From an uncultured Lachnospiraceae bacterium (GTDB lineage: Bacteria; Bacillota; Clostridia; Lachnospirales; Lachnospiraceae), in the NCBI GenBank assembly GCA_948473115.1, contig CAOKWI010000002.1:1-64000 (forward strand): a stretch of DNA of 64,000 nt, written 5' to 3'. The notes under the pieces were generated by a model. That model was not told the DNA's origin, did not search any database, and saw only the letters and a program-made list of their open reading frames with translations. A program made the position numbers and the translations under genes. Of this stretch, positions 23,527 to 32,457 are shown piece by piece (position 1 is the first letter of the stretch; the number at the start of each line of letters is the position of its first letter).

Positions 23527-25458
23527 TTACTCATCCCATCCGCGTTTCTTCTTGGAAGGTCTGCTGCCAAATTCCTGCCGTCTGCCCTCACGCACGCTGC
23601 CGTCGCGGCGTACATCCCGCTCCTTGGGAGCTTTGCCATAACTGCCCCATCCGCCTTTTTCGCCGTAGGCATCGCGGTTCCTGTCGTTTCGCCTGCTGTT
23701 CTCCCTGCGCGTGTCCTCCTCACGGCCACCGCTTTTCCTTCTGTCACGACGGCTGCCATTCTCTCTGTTGTCCTTCCGGCTTCCGCTCTCCCTGCCAGCC
23801 TTCCAGCTTCCGCTCTCCCCGTTGTCCTTCCGGCTTCCGCTCTCCCTGCCAGCCTTCCAGCTTCCGCTCTCCCCGTTGTCCTTCCGGCTTCCGCTCTCCC
23901 CGTTGTCCTTCCAGCTTCCGCTGTCCCTTCCGTCCTTCCAGCCATCGTTTTCCTTTCTGTCACGACGGCCTCCGTTTTCTTTCCAATCCCGACGGCCAAC
24001 GTTTCCCCTTCCGTCACGGTCTCTGCTGCTCTCTCCTCTGTTCCGGCGGTTTCCGTTTTCTCTCCTGTCCCTGCCTCCGCCATTCTCCCTCAGGTCGCGT
24101 CGGCTGCCAAAGCGTACTCCACGACGGTTTCCGGAATCATCCACCTGTATTTCCGGTCCCCTGTCTCCCACCTGCTGTTTCAGCATCACCGCGGCAATCT
24201 CCATGGCGTCACAGCCTTCTTCCTCCATCTTGCGCTGGATAAAGGACTTCATCAAATCCATATCCTCATGCTCATGAAGTTCCCATGCATGATTCAGATA
24301 TTTGTCAGCCTTCGCTTTCAACACTTTAGCGGCACCTGGCAGCTTTTTCTCTTCGATGGTGGTACGGCACATTCGCTCAATCTCACGGATACGGTAAAGT
24401 TCTCTTCCCGTGGCAAAAGTAAAAGAGCGTCCCGTCCTGCCCGCCCGGCCTGTCCTGCCGATCCTGTGCACATAATACTCGTTATCCTGAGGGATGTCAT
24501 AATTGATGACAATCTCCACATCATCCACATCGATGCCTCTCGCCGCCACATCCGTAGCGATCAGGATATTGGTGCTGCCGTTGCGAAACCGGTTCATGGC
24601 CACATCCCTCTGGTGCTGGGACATATCCCCGTGAAGCCCTTCCGCCTGAAAGCCCGCTTCTTTCAACACTTCCGAGAGCTCATCCACCTTTTTCTTCGTG
24701 TTGCAGAAAATAAGGCAAAGCCTGGGCTGATAGTATTCCAACAGCCGCACACAAGCGGCATCCTTGTCCTGGTTTTTAATTCTGTAATAACGCTGGGACA
24801 CCAGCGGGATGGTCAGTTCCTTTGCCGCCACCCGTATCATCCTGGCATTATTTTGGAATTGATCTGTAATATCCAATATGGGCTTCGGCATGGTTGCGGA
24901 AAAGAGCGCCGTCTGATGGGCGTTGGGAATCTGTCCCAGAATCGTCTCCATGTCCTCCCTGAACCCCATATTCAGCATCTCGTCCGCCTCGTCCAGCACT
25001 ACCATATTGACATCATCCAATTTAATGGTATGACGGCGCATATGATCCATGACACGGCCCGGCGTGCCCACAATGATCTGCACACCCCTCAGCCCCATGA
25101 TCTGTTTCCCGATTTCCTGCCCGCCGTAAATAGGAAGCACCTTGATGCCATGCATATATTTGGCCATCTTGCGCAGTTCCTCCGCCGCCTGCATGGCAAG
25201 TTCCCGGGTAGGGCATAAGATAATGGCCTGAAGCTTTCTCAGTTCCGGGTCAACCTTCTGCAGGATCGGTATCCCAAATGCCGCCGTTTTCCCTGTTCCT
25301 GTCTGAGCCTGGCCGATCACGTCATCGCCCTCCAGGAGATAAGGGATCGCCTCACTCTGGATCGGGGACAGTTTCTCAAATCCCATCTCTTTCACCGCCC
25401 GGGCAATACGTTCATCCAATAATTCTTCCAATAAATCTTCCACCAATAATTCTTCCAC
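23527..25458 (-). CDS. DEAD-box RNA helicase, CshA-like, with a repeat-rich tail
   Basis: A 643-residue helicase: Q motif (FEKLSPIQSEAIP), Walker A AQTGTGKT at residues 51-58, VVLDEADEM, SAT, and domain 2 ending HRIGRTGRAGRTG. A C-terminal region of about 170 residues is rich in Arg, Gly, Asn, Asp and Ser and includes perfect repeats of an 18-residue unit. The tail is probably disordered and RNA-binding, as in other cold-shock helicases. GTG start at 25458 with AAGGAG upstream. The exact subfamily (CshA, DeaD or DbpA) is uncertain. Confidence 0.92.
   Translation of the reverse strand: MEELLVEDLLEELLDERIARAVKEMGFEKLSPIQSEAIPYLLEGDDVIGQAQTGTGKTAAFGIPILQKVDPELRKLQAIILCPTRELAMQAAEELRKMAKYMHGIKVLPIYGGQEIGKQIMGLRGVQIIVGTPGRVMDHMRRHTIKLDDVNMVVLDEADEMLNMGFREDMETILGQIPNAHQTALFSATMPKPILDITDQFQNNARMIRVAAKELTIPLVSQRYYRIKNQDKDAACVRLLEYYQPRLCLIFCNTKKKVDELSEVLKEAGFQAEGLHGDMSQHQRDVAMNRFRNGSTNILIATDVAARGIDVDDVEIVINYDIPQDNEYYVHRIGRTGRAGRTGRSFTFATGRELYRIREIERMCRTTIEEKKLPGAAKVLKAKADKYLNHAWELHEHEDMDLMKSFIQRKMEEEGCDAMEIAAVMLKQQVGDRGPEIQVDDSGNRRGVRFGSRRDLRENGGGRDRRENGNRRNRGESSRDRDGRGNVGRRDWKENGGRRDRKENDGWKDGRDSGSWKDNGESGSRKDNGESGSWKAGRESGSRKDNGESGSWKAGRESGSRKDNRENGSRRDRRKSGGREEDTRRENSRRNDRNRDAYGEKGGWGSYGKAPKERDVRRDGSVREGRRQEFGSRPSKKKRGWDE
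23767..23901. repeat. 54-bp tandem repeats in the helicase tail
   Basis: Two 54-bp units at 23767-23820 and 23821-23874 are identical, and a third, partial copy follows. They encode alternating Ser-Gly-Ser-Arg/Trp-Lys segments. The identity implies recent gain, so copy number may vary among strains. Confidence 0.9.
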
Positions 25459-25677
25459 TATAATCTCCTTCTGAATATGATTTTATGCTCTCCATTACTT
25501 TCCACAAATATGATCATTATAGCAGATATCGGGAAGATTGTACAATACAATTTGCTGTCGCGGGCAAATTGTGTAACAGTTCAGCCCGCGCCAAAAGCCC
25601 CTGTCAGATCATATAAGGGCTTTGCACTTTTACTGGTCATTTTACGGTTTTACTGATAATTTTATTTCCATTTATTG

Positions 25678-25706
25678 TTGACAATATTTTTAAAAAGTGT
25701 TATGAT
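25678..25706 (+). promoter_or_regulatory. Sigma-A promoter ahead of the Rpn-type gene
   Basis: TTGACA and TATGAT are spaced by 17 bp, an almost consensus promoter. It lies about 220 bp before the start codon of the gene at 25927. The long untranslated leader contains a GCGGCG/CGCCGC hairpin at about 25766. The rest of 25459-25926 holds no gene I can support. Confidence 0.75.
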
Positions 25707-25926
25707 CTTATCAAGTTAAGTCATTGGTATTATACTACATAGATTTTGGATGACTTAATATCCTTGCGGCGATTCGCCGCTTATACCCTGTACCATTAAC
25801 TATATATGGCATTACGTTTTTTTACTTTGCACATTTGGACTTTTGCGCAGCCAGATATGTTATATCAGGAATCTGTGTAATACCGAATGTACCAGAATGT
25901 CATGTCGTGCTTACTAAGGAGGATGT

Positions 25927-27210
25927 ATGAATAACAAAAACGCAAATCTTGTAACTGACAATCCTGTTTATGTCACACACGCAGGTGCTGACAATGCCCC
26001 TGAAACCGTCACATGCACGGCTTCCGGCACTGTTCCTGAAACTGTCACATGTATGGCTTCCGGCGCTGTTCCTGAAACTGCCACTCGCACGGCTTCCGGC
26101 ACTGTACCCGAAACCGTCACATGCACGGCTTCCGGCACTGTTCCTGAACTGACTCCCAGCACGGGTCTCGAGTCCGCCACCGGCCCTGTCACCATCCCCA
26201 TGTACAACGATTATCTGTTCCGGGCATTGCTGCAGCGGAATAACCGGGTACTGAAGGGACTGATCTGCTCCCTGCTGCGTCTGGATGCAGATCAGGTTCT
26301 TACGGTGTCCATCACCAATCCCATCGAATTGGGCGACACGATTGACAACAGGTATTTTTTCCTTGATATCAAAGTACTCATGAACAACCAGACCTATATC
26401 AACCTGGAAATGCAGGTCATCAATGAGCATAACTGGACAGACCGCTCCCTGAGTTACCTCTGTCGTTCCTTTGACCATCTGGAGCATAACCAGGACTACC
26501 GCTATGTGAAACCAACCATCCAGATCGGACTGTTAAATTTTACCCTGTTTCCGGAGGATCCGGAATTCTATGCGACCTATCAATTTCTAAACGTAAAAAA
26601 TCATATGTTATATAGTGACAAATTACGCCTTTCTGTGTTAGACTTAACTCGTATCGATTTAGCAACAGAGGAAGACAAGTCCTATCATATCGACTACTGG
26701 GCTTCCCTTTTCAAGTCTACCACATGGGAGGAGATTAAAATGCTTGCACAAAAAGACGATGTTATCAACGATGCGTCCAGCACCATCTATCAGCTGACCC
26801 AGGAAGAAAAAGTTCGCCTACAGTGCGAAGCCCGCGAGGATTATTACCGCAGGCAGAATTACGTGGAGGAGGAGTTCGCCAGAAAGGAAGCTGCTATTGC
26901 GGAAAAGGACGCTGCAATCGCGGAAAAGAATGCTGTCCTTGCGGAAAGGGACGCTGTCCTTGCCAAAAAAGATGCCGCCCTTGCCGAAAGGGATGCCGAA
27001 ATTGCCGAAAGGGATGCCGAAATTGCCGAAAGGGATGCCGAAATTGCCGAAAAGGACGCCATCCTTGCGGAAAAAGTTGCCGTCCTTGCCGATAAGGATT
27101 CCGAAATTGCCGAAAAGAATTACATCCTTGCGGAAAGGGACGCTGAAATTGCCGAAAAGGATTCCGAAATTGCCCGGCTTAAAAAGCTTCTTTCAGGGAA
27201 AGGGAATTGA
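25927..27210 (+). CDS. Rpn/PD-(D/E)XK transposase-family nuclease with terminal repeats
   Basis: A 427-residue protein. The core, about residues 90-290, matches Rpn/YhgA-like recombination nucleases: YNDYLFRALLQRN, DNRYFFLDIKVL (Asp and Lys of the nuclease core) and YINLEMQVINEHNW (Glu-x-Gln). It is preceded by four 12-residue repeats of the ETVTCTASGTVP type (26002-26145) and followed by a coiled coil of AEIAERD heptads. RpnA-type proteins cut DNA and promote recombination; this one may also be a nuclease remnant with a new role. AAGGAGG precedes the ATG. Confidence 0.82.
   Translation: MNNKNANLVTDNPVYVTHAGADNAPETVTCTASGTVPETVTCMASGAVPETATRTASGTVPETVTCTASGTVPELTPSTGLESATGPVTIPMYNDYLFRALLQRNNRVLKGLICSLLRLDADQVLTVSITNPIELGDTIDNRYFFLDIKVLMNNQTYINLEMQVINEHNWTDRSLSYLCRSFDHLEHNQDYRYVKPTIQIGLLNFTLFPEDPEFYATYQFLNVKNHMLYSDKLRLSVLDLTRIDLATEEDKSYHIDYWASLFKSTTWEEIKMLAQKDDVINDASSTIYQLTQEEKVRLQCEAREDYYRRQNYVEEEFARKEAAIAEKDAAIAEKNAVLAERDAVLAKKDAALAERDAEIAERDAEIAERDAEIAEKDAILAEKVAVLADKDSEIAEKNYILAERDAEIAEKDSEIARLKKLLSGKGN
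26002..26145. repeat. 36-bp tandem repeat in the Rpn-type gene
   Basis: Four 36-bp units encode 12-residue repeats (Glu-Thr-Val-Thr-Cys-x-Ala-Ser-Gly-x-Val-Pro). The units differ by a few bases, so they are older than the perfect repeats in the helicase. Confidence 0.88.
26905..27170. repeat. 21-bp heptad repeats in the Rpn-type gene
   Basis: Units based on GCCGAAAGGGATGCCGAAATT recur in phase and encode AEIAERD-like heptads. They predict a long, highly charged coiled coil at the C-terminus. Confidence 0.88.
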
Positions 27211-27263
27211 TCTTGCACTAAGCAGATTCACCTGACCAATATGTTTATCCACAAACAGCAGAG

Positions 27264-27680
27264 ACAATTACTACCCGCGAATGAGCCATGCACGGGTAGT
27301 AATACCTGTCTCGAATAGGAAATGGCCGGTAGTTATGTGCCAATTGGAGGCTGTAAAAAAGCGTCCCTGCGTGACGCTTGCAAGTTCGCCCGGCGAACTT
27401 GTGAATGCATGCGCCTGACGGCGCAGTTTCCTATAAGAAAAAATTTCCACCTGCGCGGTTGCAATCCAATGACCTGGCTGCATGCCATTTATGGCAATGC
27501 AGGCGGAGCGGTGGATTAGCAACTTACTTCCAAGAGGGTGTGTCAACACCCCTCTTTATGAGCAAAACGCGGATGCGTAAGCAGACGCAGGAGCGCGTAA
27601 GCGCGGGTTTTGTGAATGTGAAAGTTAGGGAAACGCAGGAGCGCATATTACCCGTGCGCATTTAACCGTCCACGGGTAAT
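27264..27680. repeat. Intergenic region packed with inverted repeats
   Basis: No supported gene lies in 27211-27713. The stretch instead contains ATTACTACCCG/CGGGTAGTAAT (about 27270-27303), AAGTTCGCC/GGCGAACTT (about 27381), the dispersed 60-bp repeat at 27444-27503, and ATTACCCGTG/CACGGGTAAT (about 27648-27680), plus repeated CGCAGGAGCGC motifs. It looks like an assembly of palindromic units and may also serve as a bidirectional terminator between convergent genes. Confidence 0.65.
27444..27503. repeat. Dispersed 60-bp palindromic repeat, copy A
   Basis: It matches 63132-63191 at 59 of 60 bases. The 3' half can fold (CTGCATGCCAT with ATGGCAATGCAG), like REP elements. Both copies lie between genes. 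Confidence 0.9.
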
Positions 27681-27713
27681 GTGTCATTTGGACTCTGATA
27701 AGTACTACTTATC

Positions 27714-28793
27714 CTACATCATTCTTGTCTTTCCGCAGAAAATCTGTCTCACATACGGAATAAACCAATTATACAGTTTAACCCGTATATATTCCACTGC
27801 ACAGCCCATAAAAAGAATGATCAAAACAATCACTGTCAGATATGCTGCCACAAAAACCACCCCATTATATTCAACGTTTTGGAAATTCACTTTTTCCCAC
27901 AACACCCGTCTTATCATATCATGATCAGATAATAAGTATGCTCCAAAGACATATCGGCCACACCTCGATATATTAGTCAACATATTGCTTTTTAAGTTCA
28001 TTTTAACAAATCCCAGAAACAGGAAGAATGCCGCTCCCAAAAAAGCGACCGAATTGTAACCAAAGAAAAAGACGCCTTGGCCCAGCCCTTCATTGGTAAT
28101 CCCAAATACTTTATACAAAAGGAATTCCATACCTATCGTTCCACCTGTAGTCACAATGCAAACAGCAGCCCAAATTGTCATACAGCTTTTTCCGGAAATC
28201 CTGATTTCAAATTTACGGATATATGCAGCAATCACATATAACACAATAAACCATGTAAAATCATATCCATAACCCACTATGCCCCTACTCCAAAAAAGAA
28301 ATGATGGCAAAACAGAAAACATGGCAATCAATATCCTTATCACATATAAATGCTCTTTTTTGCCGATACCCCTGATAAACTTATTGATCAGAGGTATTAA
28401 TACCAGCAAGATAACATAATGTGTGGCAAACCAATACTGTTTATTTGTCAAGGGAAACAATGCCTTAAAAATATCCTTTGCTTCAACTGACTCTTGAAAA
28501 AGATATTTTGTCAATAACAGGCATAGTATCGAATAAAATTCAACCTGAATAATCAGCTTTATAACCCGTGAAATTTTTATTTCCGCAGAAACCATAAAAT
28601 AGCCTGTAATTAATATGAAGCAATTTACGGCGGCAAAGCAAAAACCACGAAATAAATTAAAAAGAATGTACCCTGCCTCCCCAAAAGAATATAGATCCAG
28701 CACTCCACCATGTCCCAGGCAATGTAGTGTAATTACCATAGCCATGGAAATGACCCTCAATAATTCTATATTTGTCTTTCTTTCCGCACTCAT
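27714..28793 (-). CDS. Acyltransferase 3 family membrane protein
   Basis: A 359-residue protein with about ten membrane segments. The opening RKTNIELLRVISMAMVITLHCLGH contains the conserved Arg and the catalytic-type His of the OafA/acyltransferase 3 family, which O-acetylate surface sugars. AGGAG lies before the ATG at 28793; a longer frame to 28907 lacks a site. It follows the ABC exporter by about 150 bp on the same strand and may modify an exported product or polysaccharide. Confidence 0.85.
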   Translation of the reverse strand: MSAERKTNIELLRVISMAMVITLHCLGHGGVLDLYSFGEAGYILFNLFRGFCFAAVNCFILITGYFMVSAEIKISRVIKLIIQVEFYSILCLLLTKYLFQESVEAKDIFKALFPLTNKQYWFATHYVILLVLIPLINKFIRGIGKKEHLYVIRILIAMFSVLPSFLFWSRGIVGYGYDFTWFIVLYVIAAYIRKFEIRISGKSCMTIWAAVCIVTTGGTIGMEFLLYKVFGITNEGLGQGVFFFGYNSVAFLGAAFFLFLGFVKMNLKSNMLTNISRCGRYVFGAYLLSDHDMIRRVLWEKVNFQNVEYNGVVFVAAYLTVIVLIILFMGCAVEYIRVKLYNWFIPYVRQIFCGKTRMM

Positions 28794-28948
28794 ACTGTTT
28801 TCTCCTGTCCCGGAGCCCCCTGGCAACATATCTTTCTCAAACGTCTTTTTCACTCTCCGGCAAAACGAAACCTCTGTCATTACTCTCAATTTGCGGTATC
28901 CATGCATTTTGTCTATGCCCGGTTACATGTTGGCGGGTACTAATTTCG

Positions 28949-30727
28949 TCAGAATCCTCTTACCATTTCATCGATCTCCTCGTTGTTCAGCACAACGCAC
29001 CTCTTATCCCTGATGGCATACACCCTTGTGCAGGCCTCCAGGACGGTAGGTCGATGGGTGGTGACAATACAAGTCCTGGGGTAATCGTCCTGCATGATAT
29101 TCCTGAGCACTTTTCTCTCCGTGGCAACATCAAGGGCTGAGGTCGCCTCATCCAGAAGAAGCAGCGGAGACTTTCTGAGAATTGCGCGGGCAATGGAGAG
29201 ACGCTGAGACTGTCCCTCTGAAAAGCCGCCGCCCCTCTCCTTAATCTCGCTGTCAATCCCGTCCGGCAGTTTCTCTACAAACTCCCAGGCACACGCCAGC
29301 TTCAATGCCTCTATGATTTCCTCGTCCGTTGCATCCTGTTTCACATTGCGCATATTTTCCGCAATGGTTCCGGAGAACATGGTATTACCCTGGGGCACGT
29401 AGGAGAACAGCTTCCTGGTGGAAGGTGTCAGGGGAAGTACATCCTTCCAGCCGTCTCCGCCCTTCCCGCCGCAGACCACAGCCTGCCCGCCCTGGGTCTG
29501 CATCAGGGACAGGATGATACGGATCATGGTGGTCTTCCCTTCGCCGGAAGGCCCCACCAGAGCCACAATCTCATGGGGATAAGCCTCTATGGAAGCATGG
29601 GAAAACACCTGTGTACCGGTCATATAGGTATAATCCATCTCCAATACCCGCAGGCCGATCCCCTGGTCTCTGTACTTTTCGAAAAAGGCGCTTACTTCGT
29701 CGTCATGGCTGTAGTCCTCCCTTGGCATCTCCACAATGTCCATCAGGCGGCCGGCGGAGGTAGTCAGACTGATCGCCGATGGAATCAGGGATGTCAGATT
29801 GTGCAGCGTCCCTGTCAGCGTTCCGGACAATCCCAGAAACATCGTCATTGTACCATAGCTGATTGCACCGCTCCAAACCCGGTAAATTCCCCATCCGTAA
29901 GCGGCATAGGATACCAGCATACCCACTGAGGACAACAACAGTGACGTTCCCATGGACATTCTCTGAAAGCTCAGACGCATGCCGATATATTCCTTCTGGT
30001 ATGACTTCAGCCTCTCCACATAAAGGCGGATCAGGTCAAATGCCTTGATTGTCTGAATATTGGAAAAGGTCTCCTGGTTGAACCCGGACATCCTGGCGCT
30101 CATTGCCGCACTCTTTTTATTGTTATTCACCATACGGTTCATCAACGTCTTAGACAGGATCAGACTGACCGGCATACCTAAAAAGGCAAAAATAGCAAAG
30201 GAAGGATCATAGTAGATCACCATGGCAAAGGCACTGATAAACCGGAACAGAAAGATTACCATATTAGGTACAAAGCTGAGTACACCACCGGAAATATTCG
30301 ATGCATCCGATCCCCATCTCGTCAACAGATCCCCCGTGTGATAATTGGTAAGAGACTCCCAGTCTGTCACCAGAATCTTTGCAAAAATATCTGATTTGAT
30401 CTCCGCGTCCACCTTCATGCCCAAATAACTGGAAGCATAATCCGACACTTTTGCAAGAAAGGTATTTCCGATTCCCAGGCCTATCATGACACAGAAGGTC
30501 TGTACCACCTTTCCTGCCTGGTGACCCGTGATAATATCTACCAGATCTCTGGAAACCAGGCTGGAAAACAGGGACACCACCGTTGAAACCATTCCCAGCA
30601 AGGTATAAAAAATCATGACTGCCCAGTATTTCCTGACATATTGATATATCCACCGGGTCTGCATCCACATTTCCCGTAAGCGTCCCGCCCTGATCCGACT
30701 GACAATAAACGCAAGTTTCTCTTTCAT
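28949..30727 (-). CDS. ABC exporter, fused membrane and ATPase domains, no C39 protease
   Basis: A 592-residue half-transporter. Six membrane helices fill about residues 30-310. The ATPase has GPSGEGKTTMIRII (Walker A), FSEGQSQRLSIARAI (signature) and LLLLDEATSALD (Walker B). There is no N-terminal C39 peptidase domain. The ATG at 30727 is favoured over an upstream TTG that lies too close to AGGAAGGA. The gene is directly downstream of three small proteins with a shared leader-like N-terminus and is the most obvious candidate to export them; a drug or lipid exporter is the alternative. Confidence 0.88.
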   Translation of the reverse strand: MKEKLAFIVSRIRAGRLREMWMQTRWIYQYVRKYWAVMIFYTLLGMVSTVVSLFSSLVSRDLVDIITGHQAGKVVQTFCVMIGLGIGNTFLAKVSDYASSYLGMKVDAEIKSDIFAKILVTDWESLTNYHTGDLLTRWGSDASNISGGVLSFVPNMVIFLFRFISAFAMVIYYDPSFAIFAFLGMPVSLILSKTLMNRMVNNNKKSAAMSARMSGFNQETFSNIQTIKAFDLIRLYVERLKSYQKEYIGMRLSFQRMSMGTSLLLSSVGMLVSYAAYGWGIYRVWSGAISYGTMTMFLGLSGTLTGTLHNLTSLIPSAISLTTSAGRLMDIVEMPREDYSHDDEVSAFFEKYRDQGIGLRVLEMDYTYMTGTQVFSHASIEAYPHEIVALVGPSGEGKTTMIRIILSLMQTQGGQAVVCGGKGGDGWKDVLPLTPSTRKLFSYVPQGNTMFSGTIAENMRNVKQDATDEEIIEALKLACAWEFVEKLPDGIDSEIKERGGGFSEGQSQRLSIARAILRKSPLLLLDEATSALDVATERKVLRNIMQDDYPRTCIVTTHRPTVLEACTRVYAIRDKRCVVLNNEEIDEMVRGF

Positions 30728-30879
30728 GCAGAACAATTATCCTTCCTGTCGGCACATCTGTAATTTATACTCACGATCCAAAACATTTGCCAGACAAAAT
30801 GCATAACGAGTAAGTGCTTTGATAATGCGGGACAAAAAGCAGCAAATATATGCGCTCACAAAAATATACCCGCAAGCAC

Positions 30880-30911
30880 AAAACAGCACCACCCATAAAG
30901 GCAGTGCTGTC
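30880..30911 (-). terminator. Terminator after the first leader-type gene
   Basis: On the minus strand ACAGCACTGCC pairs with GGTGGTGCTGT around a short loop and TTTTGTG follows. It separates the three small genes from the ABC exporter, so the exporter probably has its own promoter in 30728-30880. Confidence 0.7.
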
Positions 30912-30944
30912 TACAATCCATTTAAACACGGTTACAAAACAGGA

Positions 30945-31370
30945 TCAGTCAAAGCCACCCTGTACATTTACCGCATGAGTACAGCTGATACCGGAACTTG
31001 TCACAGATAATCCCTTCGGCCATACCTTCAACAGAGAGTTGAAATTATCTCCTGAATAGTAAGCATTTGCGTGAGACTCTCTTGTCAATGTGACAGTATT
31101 GCCGCTTACCGAAACATCAAATCCCTCATATTCAGCGGAGGTAACTGTCCCGTCAAACACAACGGTTACAACCGTCTTGGTTGAAATGTGTGTCACGCTA
31201 CTGCTGTGAGTAGCCGCCACACGATAAGTGGAATATCCGCCTGCATCCTCCTGATCCCTGGTTACATTGACTGTCCAGCAATCGGTTGTGACTTCTGCAC
31301 CGCTTGCCGCATATACGCCTTCAGCCAGTTCCTCGTTTACAAGCACAATCGGTCTTTCATAAGTTTTCAT
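30945..31370 (-). CDS. Leader-bearing beta-sandwich-like protein (YAASG type), copy 1
   Basis: A 141-residue protein. Its first 24 residues end in NEELAEGVYAASG and are nearly identical in the next two genes. There is no Sec signal peptide. The body (Thr/Val/Ser-rich, alternating hydrophobic pattern, DCWTVNVTRDQ and SGNTVTLTRESHANAYY) predicts a small beta-sandwich, loosely like a carbohydrate-binding module, with two Cys that could pair. GGGGGA lies 8 nt before the ATG at 31370. Export through the neighbouring ABC transporter is inferred from context. Confidence 0.75.
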   Translation of the reverse strand: MKTYERPIVLVNEELAEGVYAASGAEVTTDCWTVNVTRDQEDAGGYSTYRVAATHSSSVTHISTKTVVTVVFDGTVTSAEYEGFDVSVSGNTVTLTRESHANAYYSGDNFNSLLKVWPKGLSVTSSGISCTHAVNVQGGFD

Positions 31371-31483
31371 TTCCGGTTCCCCCATTTCTACACTGCTTTA
31401 CATATTTTCAGAGTCTGTGGACGCAGTGTAGACACAAACCCTATAAACGTTTTAACAAGTTTCCTCCAGTCAGTCCTCAGATG

Positions 31484-31831
31484 TCACATATTCCAATCTG
31501 TAACAGGATCATCCGGGCCATAACCCTTTTTCTCCCATGAAGGTTTCCTATTTCCATTATCTACATCATAGGAAGCGGCATTGCCGGACTCAATATAATG
31601 GGTCTGCAAACCACAGCCGTTATCTGTGTTTGCAGGACACCCAAGACAAGCAAACTGCTGCTTATATCCACGGGTTGCACCACCCCAATCCGAATAATCC
31701 GGTGCCTGCCAAACGCCATTCATATATGCGCTGTCACACTTAGGCCCATTCCCTGAAGTGCCGCTTGCCGCGTATACGCCCTCAGCCAGTTCTTCATTTA
31801 CAAGGACAGCGGGTCTTTCATAAGTGTTCAT
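31484..31831 (-). CDS. Leader-bearing Cys/Trp-rich small protein (YAASG type), copy 2
   Basis: A 115-residue protein with the same leader-like N-terminus (NEELAEGVYAASG at residues 12-24). The body is different from its neighbours: rich in Gly, Asn, Asp, Trp and Tyr, with four Cys (PKCD, FACLGCP, NGCG) that could bind metal or form disulfides. The 5' region (aatgggggaa before the start) is also conserved with copy 1, pointing to gene duplication followed by replacement of the body. No known toxin or enzyme motif was seen. Confidence 0.72.
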   Translation of the reverse strand: MNTYERPAVLVNEELAEGVYAASGTSGNGPKCDSAYMNGVWQAPDYSDWGGATRGYKQQFACLGCPANTDNGCGLQTHYIESGNAASYDVDNGNRKPSWEKKGYGPDDPVTDWNM

Positions 31832-31880
31832 TTTTGCCTTCCCCCATTTTCACATTATTTTATGCATTTCAGAGTAGTCC

Positions 31881-32300
31881 TTACTCCACTGTGACAGAAT
31901 CACTACTGTAGGAAACTACCACCGAAACTGTTATGGAACTGCCAGCAGCAATCGCCCCGCCTCCTCCGGGCGTGATTGTGATCGTATTGCCGCTCAGAGA
32001 AGCACTTGCCTGCCACCCATTATATATCTGTGCTGCAGTAGCTGTGCCGGAAGTAACGGAAACGCTGGCAGACCAGTCCGTCAACTCTGTGTTGCCGGAA
32101 TTATTAATCGTAACGTTATACGTATTCACCTTATTCCACTGATCCCCGGCTGTAATCAGCTCAACAGAGGAAACTGACGCTGTGCCTGAAGCACCGCCGC
32201 CTGAAGAATCTCCACCGCCGTCAACTGTGCCGCTGGCCGCATACACACCCTCAGCCAGTTCCTCATTCGCCAGTATGACCGGCTTTTCATAGTTTTTCAT
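31881..32300 (-). CDS. Leader-bearing CBM2-like protein (YAASG type), copy 3
   Basis: A 139-residue protein; the start at 32300 has GGAGG upstream. After NEELAEGVYAASG and a Gly/Asp/Ser linker comes a domain of about 95 residues with the features of CBM2-type folds: YNVTINNSGNTELTDWSA, NGWQASASLSGNTITI and AIAAGSSITVSV. Family 2 modules bind cellulose or chitin; binding here is unproven. It has no Sec signal. It is the first gene after the promoter at 32361-32389 and probably heads a three-gene operon. Confidence 0.75.
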   Translation of the reverse strand: MKNYEKPVILANEELAEGVYAASGTVDGGGDSSGGGASGTASVSSVELITAGDQWNKVNTYNVTINNSGNTELTDWSASVSVTSGTATAAQIYNGWQASASLSGNTITITPGGGGAIAAGSSITVSVVVSYSSDSVTVE

Positions 32301-32360
32301 CCCATACCTCCATCCCAGATTTCCCTGCAAAAGACAATGCACTTATTATTAACTACCTTT

Positions 32361-32389
32361 ACTATAATATAATTTTTCTATAACGTCAA
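32361..32389 (-). promoter_or_regulatory. Promoter of the three leader-type genes
   Basis: TTGACG and TATAGT are separated by 17 bp on the minus strand, 61 bp before the start codon of copy 3. Five of six -35 bases match and the -10 is close to consensus. Confidence 0.7.
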
Positions 32390-32457
32390 CCCAAAAGGTG
32401 TTTTGTGTTTTAATTCAATCTATTAAGAAAATTTAAGCAAACTGTCAAAAAATGGTA

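Noticed and set aside
23485..25218. 577-codon frame on the plus strand
   Set aside because: It is antisense to the DEAD-box helicase and follows the tail repeats; there is no independent support.
26002..26145. Regular repeats that might suggest a CRISPR array
   Set aside because: The 36-bp units are adjacent without spacers and translate in frame into a 12-residue repeat. No cas gene is near.
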